Both the position numbers and the translations under genes were made by a program. Under the pieces are notes generated by a model. The model was not told the origin of the DNA. It saw nothing but the letters and a program-made list of their open reading frames with translations, and made no database searches. Positions 1-5,141 of a DNA stretch of 5,424 nucleotides are shown piece by piece; positions within the stretch are counted from its first letter, which is position 1; every line of letters begins with the position of its first letter. Source of the DNA: Chitinophagaceae bacterium (GTDB taxonomy: Bacteria > Bacteroidota > Bacteroidia > Chitinophagales > Chitinophagaceae); assembly GCA_947447815.1 (NCBI GenBank), contig CANFLJ010000154.1, positions 1 to 5,424 of the forward strand, written 5' to 3'.

Positions 1-31
1 GGTAAGAAAAATGAACTTTTTGTAATCATTT

Positions 32-61
32 TTTGAAAATAACTGTTTTACAATACATTTG
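32..61 (+). promoter_or_regulatory. Bacteroidota-type promoter for the acyl-CoA dehydrogenase gene
   Basis: TTTG lies at 32-35 and TACATTTG at 54-61, separated by 18 nt. This is an exact match to the primary sigma-factor consensus of Bacteroidota (TTTG, 17-19 nt, TAnnTTTG). Transcription should begin a few bases after 61, giving a leader of roughly 35 nt before the ATG at 103. That leader is AT-rich and has no purine-rich Shine-Dalgarno sequence, as is usual in this phylum. Start site and activity are inferred from the motif alone. Confidence 0.75.
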
Positions 62-102
62 ATGTTTCTAACACTTATTGGATAATCAATAATTATTGCT
101 AT

Positions 103-1287
103 ATGGCTGTAAAAACAGATTTATTTGTATCTCCCGACTATTTTAATATTGATGAGTTACTTACCGAAGAGCACCTGATGATCAGAGATGCAGTTCGTGA
201 ATACGTAAAAAAGGAAATCTCTCCTATTATAGAAGATTATGCGCAGAGAGCTGAATTTCCTCAACAGATAGTAAAACAAATGGGCGACTTAGGTTGCTTT
301 GGCCCTACCGTTCCGGTGGAATATGGTGGTGGTGGACTCGACTATATTAGTTATGGTATCATGATGCAGGAACTGGAGCGTGGCGATAGTGGCGTTCGCT
401 CTACCGCCAGTGTACAGGGTAGCCTGGTAATGTTTCCTATCCATGCTTATGGTAGCGAAGCACAAAGAAATAAATACCTGCCAAAGCTGGCTTCGGGCGA
501 ATGGCTGGGCTGCTTTGGTCTTACCGAACCCGATCATGGAAGTAATCCTTCGGGCATGGTAACCAACATCAAAGATGCTGGGGATCATTATATACTGAAT
601 GGTGCTAAAATGTGGATCAGCAATGCGCCTTTTGCACAGGTGGCCGTGGTTTGGGCTAAGAACGAACAGGACGAAATAGTGGGTATGATTCTGGAGCGTG
701 GTATGGAAGGTTTTACTACCCCTATTACCCATGGCAAATGGAGCCTTAGAGCAAGTGCTACCGGCGAGCTGGTTTTTGACAATGTAAAAGTGCCTAAAGA
801 AAATATTCTACCAAACGTAAAAGGCTTAAAAGGACCATTGGGTTGCCTTACCAAAGCAAGATACGGTATTGCATGGGGCGCTCTAGGTGCTGCCATGGAT
901 TGTTATGATACTGCACTTCGTTATAGTAAAGAAAGAATTCAATTTGATAAACCAATAGGACAGTTTCAGTTGCAACAAAAGAAGCTGGCCGAAATGGTGA
1001 CCGAAATTACCAAAGCACAGTTAATGGTTTGGCGCTTAGGGGTGCTGATGAGTGCAGGAAAAGCCACTCCACAGCAGGTAAGTATGGCTAAGAGAAACAG
1101 TTGCGAGATAGCCACCAACATTGCCCGCGATGCCCGACAAATGTTAGGTGGTATGGGTATTACCGGCGAGTACAGCATTATGCGCCACATGATGAATCTG
1201 GAAAGTGTAATTACCTACGAAGGTACCCACGACATTCATTTACTGATTACCGGTATGGATGTAACAGGGTTTAATGCATTTAAGTAA
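103..1287 (+). CDS. Glutaryl-CoA dehydrogenase-type acyl-CoA dehydrogenase (394 aa, complete)
   Basis: This is a cytosolic FAD flavoenzyme of the acyl-CoA dehydrogenase family. Glutaryl-CoA dehydrogenase oxidises and decarboxylates glutaryl-CoA to crotonyl-CoA in lysine and tryptophan breakdown, passing electrons to electron-transfer flavoprotein. Domain order is normal: alpha-helical N-domain (about 18-130), beta middle domain (about 135-235) with GCFGLTEP at 136-143, and C-terminal helical domain (about 245-385). The second family signature starts at Q346 (QMLGGMGI) and matches through R361 and N365. TYEGTHDIH at 371-379 supplies the catalytic base Glu373. ELERGDSGVRS at 90-100, LRASATGE at 215-222 and ARYGIAWG at 252-259 closely follow human GCDH as I recall it. 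E92, R99, S100 and Y372 line up with the human glutarate-carboxylate network Glu87, Arg94, Ser95 and Tyr369, which favours the decarboxylating enzyme over a plain fatty-acyl dehydrogenase. The start fits family length and follows an exact promoter. The gene appears monocistronic. Family is near certain; substrate is a strong inference. Confidence 0.93.
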   Translation: MAVKTDLFVSPDYFNIDELLTEEHLMIRDAVREYVKKEISPIIEDYAQRAEFPQQIVKQMGDLGCFGPTVPVEYGGGGLDYISYGIMMQELERGDSGVRSTASVQGSLVMFPIHAYGSEAQRNKYLPKLASGEWLGCFGLTEPDHGSNPSGMVTNIKDAGDHYILNGAKMWISNAPFAQVAVVWAKNEQDEIVGMILERGMEGFTTPITHGKWSLRASATGELVFDNVKVPKENILPNVKGLKGPLGCLTKARYGIAWGALGAAMDCYDTALRYSKERIQFDKPIGQFQLQQKKLAEMVTEITKAQLMVWRLGVLMSAGKATPQQVSMAKRNSCEIATNIARDARQMLGGMGITGEYSIMRHMMNLESVITYEGTHDIHLLITGMDVTGFNAFK

Positions 1288-1327
1288 GTAGCAAAGGCAC
1301 TAAGGCAACAAGGTACAAAGGCACAAA
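1288..1327. repeat. 8-bp tandem tract, consensus GGCACAAA
   Basis: Five 8-mers run in register directly after the TAA at 1285-1287: GTAGCAAA, GGCACTAA, GGCAACAA, GGTACAAA and GGCACAAA. The tract sits between the stop codon and the terminator, so it would be in the 3' UTR. A related copy lies at 2211-2235. It has no open coding potential. The function is unknown; it may be replication-slippage DNA. Confidence 0.75.
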
Positions 1328-1357
1328 GTAATACAAGAGAAACAGGCAGTGAAGTTC

Positions 1358-1389
1358 AAATTTGAAAATTAGGGAATTTGAAAATTTGA
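1358..1389. repeat. 8-bp tandem tract, consensus AAATTTGA
   Basis: Four 8-mers in register read AAATTTGA, AAATTAGG, GAATTTGA and AAATTTGA. The unit is nearly the same as that of the tract directly after the aconitase stop codon (4924-4955, AATTTGAT), although the two loci are unrelated genes. It lies between the dehydrogenase stop codon and its terminator. Confidence 0.7.
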
Positions 1390-1407
1390 AAATGGAATTT
1401 ATATACT

Positions 1408-1448
1408 GAGAGGACAGGAGGTTTAGCTTCTTTGTCCTCTCTTTTTTT
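1408..1448 (+). terminator. Intrinsic terminator of the acyl-CoA dehydrogenase gene
   Basis: A perfect 9-bp stem, GAGAGGACA (1408-1416) with TGTCCTCTC (1433-1441), is followed at once by seven T residues (1442-1448). Inside the loop GGAG (1417-1420) can pair with CTTC (1427-1430), using one G-T pair, to lengthen the hairpin. This is a textbook Rho-independent terminator about 120 nt after the stop codon. It implies that the dehydrogenase transcript ends here. Confidence 0.9.
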
Positions 1449-1549
1449 ATTTAAAAAAAGCCGCAAAAGTACCCTTTATTTACCCAAACTAATTATTTAT
1501 TAAATGCATCAACCTATTATGCTTTGAGTACTTTTGTTCCTGGAAAGGG

Positions 1550-1726
1550 ATGGCTGAGAAGTTAGTTTTAATAAAACACTCCACAACATAACAACATCTC
1601 CTGGTAAAATTAAACCGTCTATGGTTAGAAGAAAATGAAAAACAACTAAAGGAATTGAGCTTTCGTTATCCTTTAGTTGCTGCTGGGCTGGAAAAAGTAA
1701 AAGCTAACATTCGAGAAGATGCATAA
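1550..1726 (+). pseudogene. Possible broken small gene with an in-frame stop
   Basis: An ATG at 1550 opens a frame reading MAEKLVLIKHSTT and then TAA at 1589-1591. The same frame continues for 44 sense codons (1592-1723) to TAA at 1724-1726. The second part has a protein-like composition, with stretches such as LWLEENEKQLKELS and LEKVKANIREDA: charged, helix-favouring and rich in GAA and AAA codons. No usable ATG, GTG or TTG follows the internal stop, so the second part could not be translated alone. An exact TAnnTTTG match (TACTTTTG, 1529-1536) lies 13 nt before the ATG but has no TTTG partner upstream. I do not recognise the family. It may be a remnant of a small gene inactivated by one nonsense change, or chance coding likeness; at this length chance is a serious alternative. 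Confidence 0.3.
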
Positions 1727-1857
1727 TAGAGATAATGCAAGTAATTTTCTGAATTGTAGTATGATTTTGACAGGTTTAATTAGTTTTTCTTCGTAATTCA
1801 GGTATTAATTTTCAGACTGAAGCAAGTTTTATTGCTAAAGGCATTGGAAAAGAGTCT

Positions 1858-2088
1858 ACCGATATTGAGGGTAGGCCTAACTTCATCTGCACAAAGAGGG
1901 CGGACGGGTGCGGAAGTAAAACCGACGGGTGCGAAATGCTGGAATTCATGTGTAAAATGCCAGCGGAAGGGTGTGGAAAGAAAACCTACGGGTTTAGAAC
2001 ACTGGAATTCATGTGCGAAATGACATCGGACAAGTGTAGAAGTGCGAAATTCAATGTTAGGAGCTTGGCGGACAATGTTTAGAGTCTA
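1858..2088. repeat. Degenerate 21-bp tandem array with 63-bp higher-order period
   Basis: Eleven consecutive 21-bp monomers can be laid out with no gaps, starting at 1858, 1879, 1900, 1921, 1942, 1963, 1984, 2005, 2026, 2047 and 2068. Most share a G/A-rich centre around GTGxxGAA. Three monomer types alternate, recognised by their first bases: GCGGA (1900, 1963), ACC(G/T)AC (1921, 1984) and GAATTCATGTG (1942, 2005). This gives a 63-bp higher-order unit. The units at 1900-1962 and 1963-2025 agree at 49 of 63 positions by eye, with no insertion or deletion. The order continues imperfectly on both sides (ACCGA at 1858, ACTTCAT in the 1879 unit, TCGGAC at 2026, AATTC in the 2047 unit, GCGGAC at 2068) and decays at the edges. 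The core is visibly more GC-rich than its surroundings. Because 21 is a multiple of three, reading frames across it give heptapeptide repeats, but no credible start codon exists, so I treat it as repeat DNA. Confidence 0.85.
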
Positions 2089-2210
2089 ACTTTTCGTATT
2101 TACTGATTGGCTTTCCTTGAGAGTAGGTAATACTAAACTAGCAAGGGATAATTGAGAAAATGGTGACACTCTCCAATTTTTTGTAGGAATATAGTTTAGA
2201 GAGCAAATCA

Positions 2211-2235
2211 GGCAACAAGGCACAGAGGTACAAAG
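2211..2235. repeat. Second copy of the GGCACAAA-type 8-bp tract
   Basis: Three 8-mers in register read GGCAACAA, GGCACAGA and GGTACAAA, followed by G. Together with the preceding A, 2210-2235 matches 1303-1328 at 23 of 26 positions, so this is a direct repeat of the tract after the dehydrogenase gene, about 900 bp away. Beyond that, both copies continue with similar A-rich sequence to a GGCAG (ending near 1349 and 2254). Confidence 0.65.
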
Positions 2236-2279
2236 CATAACAAATACAAGGCAGGGGGCAATAGGAATACAAGTAATCC

Positions 2280-2320
2280 AAAAAAACTAAAGAAATTCAA
2301 TTAGCACATTAGCTAATTGA
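2280..2320 (-). terminator. Probable terminator of the PspC gene
   Basis: Read on the minus strand, a perfect 9-bp stem, TCAATTAGC with GCTAATTGA (arms at 2312-2320 and 2297-2305) and a 6-nt loop, starts immediately after the TAA stop (2323-2321). It is followed by a T-rich stretch ending in seven T residues (plus-strand A run 2280-2286). The stem is AT-rich, and ten bases separate it from the T run, so it is weaker than the other two terminators in the window. Confidence 0.5.
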
Positions 2321-2542
2321 TTAAAGGTGCTTAATTGGGTTCCTTTTGCCGTAATAAATGTACTTTTTGATATTTAACCAAAAGGCCAGTATCATATAAA
2401 TGATGATGGGAGAGCCTGCCGTTACAAACGTTAGGTAGATAAACCACATGCGAATACGGGAAGATGCTACCCCCATTTTATCGCCCAAAGTAGAGCAAAC
2501 TCCAAAGGCATGTAGTTCTAAAAATTCGCGAAGCTTTTTCAT
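2321..2542 (-). CDS. PspC domain-containing small membrane protein (73 aa)
   Basis: The protein is essentially one PspC domain. Residues 12-30 carry the hallmark FGVCSTLGDKMGV-SSRI stretch (family pattern GVC-x-GLG-D-x(3)-I followed by an arginine), then a hydrophobic segment at about 32-58 (MWFIYLTFV through ILAFWLNI) interrupted by GSP at 43-45, and a basic tail. It should sit in the inner membrane. PspC proteins take part in the phage-shock envelope-stress response of proteobacteria. In Bacteroidota such very short stand-alone versions occur without the rest of the psp operon, and their role is not established. The ATG at 2542 gives the usual MKKL start. The gene is transcribed away from the aconitase gene, with 118 bp between the start codons, and no psp partner is adjacent. 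Family assignment is strong; function is inferred only from the domain. Confidence 0.88.
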   Translation of the reverse strand: MKKLREFLELHAFGVCSTLGDKMGVASSRIRMWFIYLTFVTAGSPIIIYMILAFWLNIKKYIYYGKRNPIKHL

Positions 2543-2559
2543 TTACGTAAACGTTTTTG

Positions 2560-2590
2560 TAAAAATATGTAAGACAATGCATATAACAAT
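2560..2590 (-). promoter_or_regulatory. Tentative promoter for the PspC gene
   Basis: On the minus strand TATTTTTA (plus 2560-2567) matches seven of eight positions of TAnnTTTG. ATTG (plus 2587-2590) matches three of four of the upstream TTTG at a 19-nt spacing. The predicted transcript would start close to the ATG at 2542, leaving a leader of only about 10 nt. Such AT-rich DNA yields imperfect matches easily, so this is weak. Confidence 0.25.
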
Positions 2591-2606
2591 CGTTTTTAGC
2601 TTTTGT

Positions 2607-2635
2607 TTTGCTTATTTTCGCGGCAATTATTTTTT
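2607..2635 (+). promoter_or_regulatory. Tentative promoter for the aconitase gene
   Basis: TTTG at 2607-2610 is followed after 17 nt by TATTTTTT at 2628-2635, which matches seven of eight positions of TAnnTTTG (the final G is missing). Transcription would start near 2642, about 20 nt before the ATG at 2661. TATTTTCG at 2613-2620 is a competing downstream-box match but lacks a good TTTG at the right distance. Confidence 0.35.
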
Positions 2636-2660
2636 AACCAGATATAAAATTATTCTTGTT

Positions 2661-4925
2661 ATGGCATTTGATATCGAAATGATTAAGAAAGTTTATGCAG
2701 AAATGCCTGCAAAAGTGGATGCAGCAAAGGCAGCTTTGGGCAGACCATTAACACTTTCTGAAAAGATTCTATTTGCACACCTGCACGTAGATCAGCAATT
2801 AGAAAACTTCGAAAGAGGTAAAAGTTATGTGGACTTTGCGCCAGATCGTGTAGCTATGCAGGATGCTACTGCACAGATGGCTTTATTGCAGTTTATGCAA
2901 GCAGGAAGACCTACCGTCGCAGTTCCTTCTACGGTTCACTGCGATCACCTTATTACTGCCAAAGTAGAGGCAAAACAAGATTTAGCTGTTGCAAACTCCG
3001 AAAGCAAAGAGGTATACGATTTCCTTGCTTCTGTATCTAATAAATATGGTATCGGTTTCTGGAAACCAGGCGCTGGTATTATCCATCAGATTGTACTGGA
3101 AAACTATGCTTTTCCGGGTGGATTGATGATTGGTACTGATTCTCATACTGTAAATGCGGGTGGATTAGGTATGATTGCTATTGGTGTGGGTGGTGCTGAT
3201 GCCTGCGATGTAATGGCTGGTTTGCCATGGGAACTTAAATGGCCTAAACTGATTGGCATTAAACTTACTGGTAGACTGAAAGGATGGGCTGCTCCTAAAG
3301 ATATTATTCTGAAAGTGGCTGGTATCCTTACCGTAAAAGGTGGTACTGGTGCTATTGTAGAATACTTTGGCGAAGGTGCTGTAAGCCTGAGCGGTACTGG
3401 TAAAGGAACCATTTGTAACATGGGTGCCGAAATAGGTGCTACTACTTCTACCTTCGGATACGATGATAGTATGAGCCGTTACCTGAAGGCAACTGGTAGA
3501 GAAGATGTGGCTACCCTTGCTGATGGCATTAAAGATTACCTGACTGCAGATGCGGAAGTATATGCTAGCCCAGAGAAATACTTTGATGAAATAATTGAGA
3601 TTAACTTAGACGAATTAGAGCCATACATTAATGGACCATTCTCTCCGGATTTAGCTACGCCTATTTCTAAAATGAAAGAAGCAGTTGCTGCCAATGGATG
3701 GCCTGCAAAGATTGAAGTTGGATTAATTGGTTCTTGTACCAATTCTTCTTACGAAGATATTAGCCGTGCGGTAAGCTTAGCTAAACAGGTAAAAGAAAAA
3801 GGATTGACTGCTAAAGCAGAATTTACTATCAGCCCGGGATCGGAGCAAATACGTTACACCATTGAGCGTGATGGTTTCCTTGGCGTATTTGATCAGATAG
3901 GTGCTAAAGTATTTACCAACGCCTGCGGACCTTGTATAGGTATGTGGGATAGAATGGGTGCAGAGAAAAAAGAAAAGAATACCATCGTACATTCTTTCAA
4001 CAGAAACTTTGCTAAGCGTGCGGATGGTAATCCAAACACCTATGCATTTGTGGCTTCTCCTGAACTGGTTACCGCCCTTGCAATTGCGGGTGATTTGACC
4101 TTTAATCCATTAACCGATACTTTGACCAATGATAAAGGAGAGCAAGTAAAACTGGATGCTCCTACTGGTGATGAATTGCCATTGCGTGGATTTGCCGTAG
4201 AAGATGCTGGATTCCAGGCTCCTGCTGCTGATGGTAGTGCTGTAACAATCAACGTATCTCCAACATCGAACCGTTTACAATTATTAGATCCTTTTGCTGC
4301 CTGGGAAGGTACCGACCTTAAGAGTCTGAAGCTCCTGATAAAAGCGAAGGGTAAGTGTACTACCGATCATATTTCTATGGCGGGTCCATGGTTGAAATTC
4401 CGTGGTCACTTAGATAATATCTCTAACAATATGCTGATAGGTGCAGTAAACTTCTTTAATGATAAAACAGATTCTGTAAAGAATCAGTTGACTGGAGAAT
4501 ATGGCACTGTTCCAAGTACCCAAAGAGCGTATAAAGCTGCTGGTATTGGATCGATAGTGGTGGGTGATGAAAACTATGGTGAAGGATCTTCGAGAGAGCA
4601 TGCTGCTATGGAACCAAGACATCTTGGTGTACGTGTAGTACTGACAAAATCTTTTGCCCGTATTCACGAAACCAACCTGAAGAAACAAGGTATGCTTGCG
4701 TTGACATTTGCCGATAAAGCTGACTACGATAAGATTCAGGAAGATGATACGGTAGATGTAATAGGATTGACTGAGTTTACACCAGGTCAAGCATTGTTAT
4801 TATCTTTCACGCATAAAGATGGTACTAAGGATACGGTGACAGCTAACCATACTTATAACCAACAACAAATAGAGTGGTTTAAAGCAGGTGGAGCTTTAAA
4901 TATCATAAGAGCATCTATCAGCTAA
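2661..4925 (+). CDS. acn: Aconitate hydratase, mitochondrial type (754 aa, complete)
   Basis: Aconitase interconverts citrate and isocitrate through cis-aconitate in the TCA cycle, using a [4Fe-4S] cluster in the cytosol. The three cluster cysteines are visible: C359 in GSCTNSSYED (357-366), and C422 and C425 in ACGPCIG (421-427). Active-site residues follow pig mitochondrial aconitase in order: D95-H96 (HCDH), D160-S161-H162 (GTDSHT), R448 and R453, D569-H570 (TTDHIS), R581, and S643-S644-R645 in GEGSSREHAA. The cluster-binding domains fill about 1-500. A linker leads to the swivel domain, about 530-754. Length and wording match the mitochondrial ACO2 type rather than the longer (about 890 aa) AcnA/IRP type or AcnB. 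I chose the ATG at 2661 because MAFDIEMIKKVYAEMP is the expected family start. The frame stays open back to an ATG at 2448, but those 71 codons overlap the PspC gene antisense and show no aconitase similarity. The gene is single, with its own terminator. Confidence 0.97.
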   Translation: MAFDIEMIKKVYAEMPAKVDAAKAALGRPLTLSEKILFAHLHVDQQLENFERGKSYVDFAPDRVAMQDATAQMALLQFMQAGRPTVAVPSTVHCDHLITAKVEAKQDLAVANSESKEVYDFLASVSNKYGIGFWKPGAGIIHQIVLENYAFPGGLMIGTDSHTVNAGGLGMIAIGVGGADACDVMAGLPWELKWPKLIGIKLTGRLKGWAAPKDIILKVAGILTVKGGTGAIVEYFGEGAVSLSGTGKGTICNMGAEIGATTSTFGYDDSMSRYLKATGREDVATLADGIKDYLTADAEVYASPEKYFDEIIEINLDELEPYINGPFSPDLATPISKMKEAVAANGWPAKIEVGLIGSCTNSSYEDISRAVSLAKQVKEKGLTAKAEFTISPGSEQIRYTIERDGFLGVFDQIGAKVFTNACGPCIGMWDRMGAEKKEKNTIVHSFNRNFAKRADGNPNTYAFVASPELVTALAIAGDLTFNPLTDTLTNDKGEQVKLDAPTGDELPLRGFAVEDAGFQAPAADGSAVTINVSPTSNRLQLLDPFAAWEGTDLKSLKLLIKAKGKCTTDHISMAGPWLKFRGHLDNISNNMLIGAVNFFNDKTDSVKNQLTGEYGTVPSTQRAYKAAGIGSIVVGDENYGEGSSREHAAMEPRHLGVRVVLTKSFARIHETNLKKQGMLALTFADKADYDKIQEDDTVDVIGLTEFTPGQALLLSFTHKDGTKDTVTANHTYNQQQIEWFKAGGALNIIRASIS

Positions 4926-4955
4926 TTTGATAATTTGAAGATGTGATAATTTGAT
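4924..4955. repeat. 8-bp tandem tract, consensus AATTTGAT, at the aconitase stop codon
   Basis: Four 8-mers in register read AATTTGAT, AATTTGAA, GATGTGAT and AATTTGAT. The first overlaps the last two bases of the TAA stop (4923-4925). The unit is almost the same as that of the tract at 1358-1389. The tract lies in the 3' UTR upstream of the terminator. Confidence 0.75.
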
Positions 4956-4974
4956 AATGAATACAAATACAATG

Positions 4975-5001
4975 TGAGTCGTGATTCTTCATGAGTCGTG
5001 A
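4975..5001. repeat. 10-bp direct repeat TGAGTCGTGA
   Basis: TGAGTCGTGA occurs at 4975-4984 and again exactly at 4992-5001, a 17-bp offset. The second copy lies inside an imperfect palindrome (TTCATGAGTCGTGAA, 4988-5002). It sits between the aconitase tandem tract and its terminator. This could be a protein-binding site, but it more likely belongs to the short-repeat DNA seen after the other genes. Confidence 0.55.
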
Positions 5002-5007
5002 AAATAC

Positions 5008-5042
5008 AAAAGCCGCAGCGTTTTACGTCTGCGGCTTTTTTT
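5008..5042 (+). terminator. Intrinsic terminator after aconitase, possibly bidirectional
   Basis: An 11-bp perfect stem, AAAAGCCGCAG (5008-5018) with CTGCGGCTTTT (5029-5039), has a 10-nt loop that can pair further (CGT with ACG). Seven T residues run from 5036 to 5042. On the minus strand the same hairpin is followed by TTTTGTATTTT, so it may also stop the convergent DUF2452 transcript. Confidence 0.92.
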
Positions 5043-5083
5043 GTTTTATAAGCTCTTTGTAATTGTTTCTTATAAACCTACTA

Positions 5084-5141
5084 CTTAAAACTTATTACTT
5101 AATACTTATATTACTTTTTATTTTTTACTTTTTACTTTGAA
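5084..5141. repeat. AT-rich short-period tract, about 7 bp, across the DUF2452 stop codon
   Basis: Heptamers CTTAAAA, CTTATTA, CTTAATA and CTTATAT run in register from 5084 to 5111. They are followed by looser CTTTTTA-type units through the stop codon (5125-5127) into the last codons of the DUF2452 gene. It is low-complexity sequence, so the exact limits are uncertain. Confidence 0.55.

Larger units (their letters stand above)
1449..2320. other. Gene-poor intergenic region
   Basis: About 870 bp between the dehydrogenase terminator and the stop codon of the minus-strand PspC gene hold no intact gene that I can support. Contents in order are: a 9-bp inverted repeat (1464-1472 with 1528-1536), the possible broken reading frame at 1550-1726, an AT-rich stretch (1727-1857) with nothing recognisable, the 21-bp tandem array (1858-2088), an unremarkable stretch (2089-2209), the second GGCACAAA-type tract (2211-2235) and the hairpin downstream of the PspC gene. 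No tRNA, rRNA or transposase sequence is apparent. Confidence 0.7.

Noticed and set aside
289..1190. Minus-strand reading frames inside the dehydrogenase gene (289-732, 588-896, 966-1190)
   Set aside because: They lie antisense to a highly conserved gene and their translations show no domain features; they are shadows.
1441..1460. CTTTTTTTA / TAAAAAAAG palindrome after the first terminator
   Set aside because: It is made of the terminator T run and a nearby A run; an AT-only hairpin of this sort is weak and needs no separate explanation.
1749..1801. Inverted repeat CTGAATT / AATTCAG as element ends
   Set aside because: Only 7 bp match, in AT-rich DNA, with no target duplication or coding content between the arms; chance is sufficient.
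1832..2023. 63-aa plus-strand reading frame starting MLKALEKSLPILRVGL
   Set aside because: Most of it is a translation of the 21-bp array, a second frame over the same DNA is equally open, it has no recognised domain, and its stop arises from a single change in one repeat unit. It is better described as repeat DNA.
1858..2088. CRISPR array
   Set aside because: The units are contiguous 21-mers with no unique spacers, they vary between copies, and no cas gene is nearby.
2651..2658. TATTCTTG as the -7 element of the aconitase promoter
   Set aside because: It touches the start codon at 2661 and has no TTTG 17-19 nt upstream, so a transcript from it would start inside the coding sequence.
3143..4790. 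Minus-strand reading frames inside the aconitase gene (3143-3421, 3536-3742, 3777-3992, 4040-4252, 4410-4790)
   Set aside because: They are antisense to conserved aconitase sequence, with no recognisable domain and no promoter or start context that I can see.
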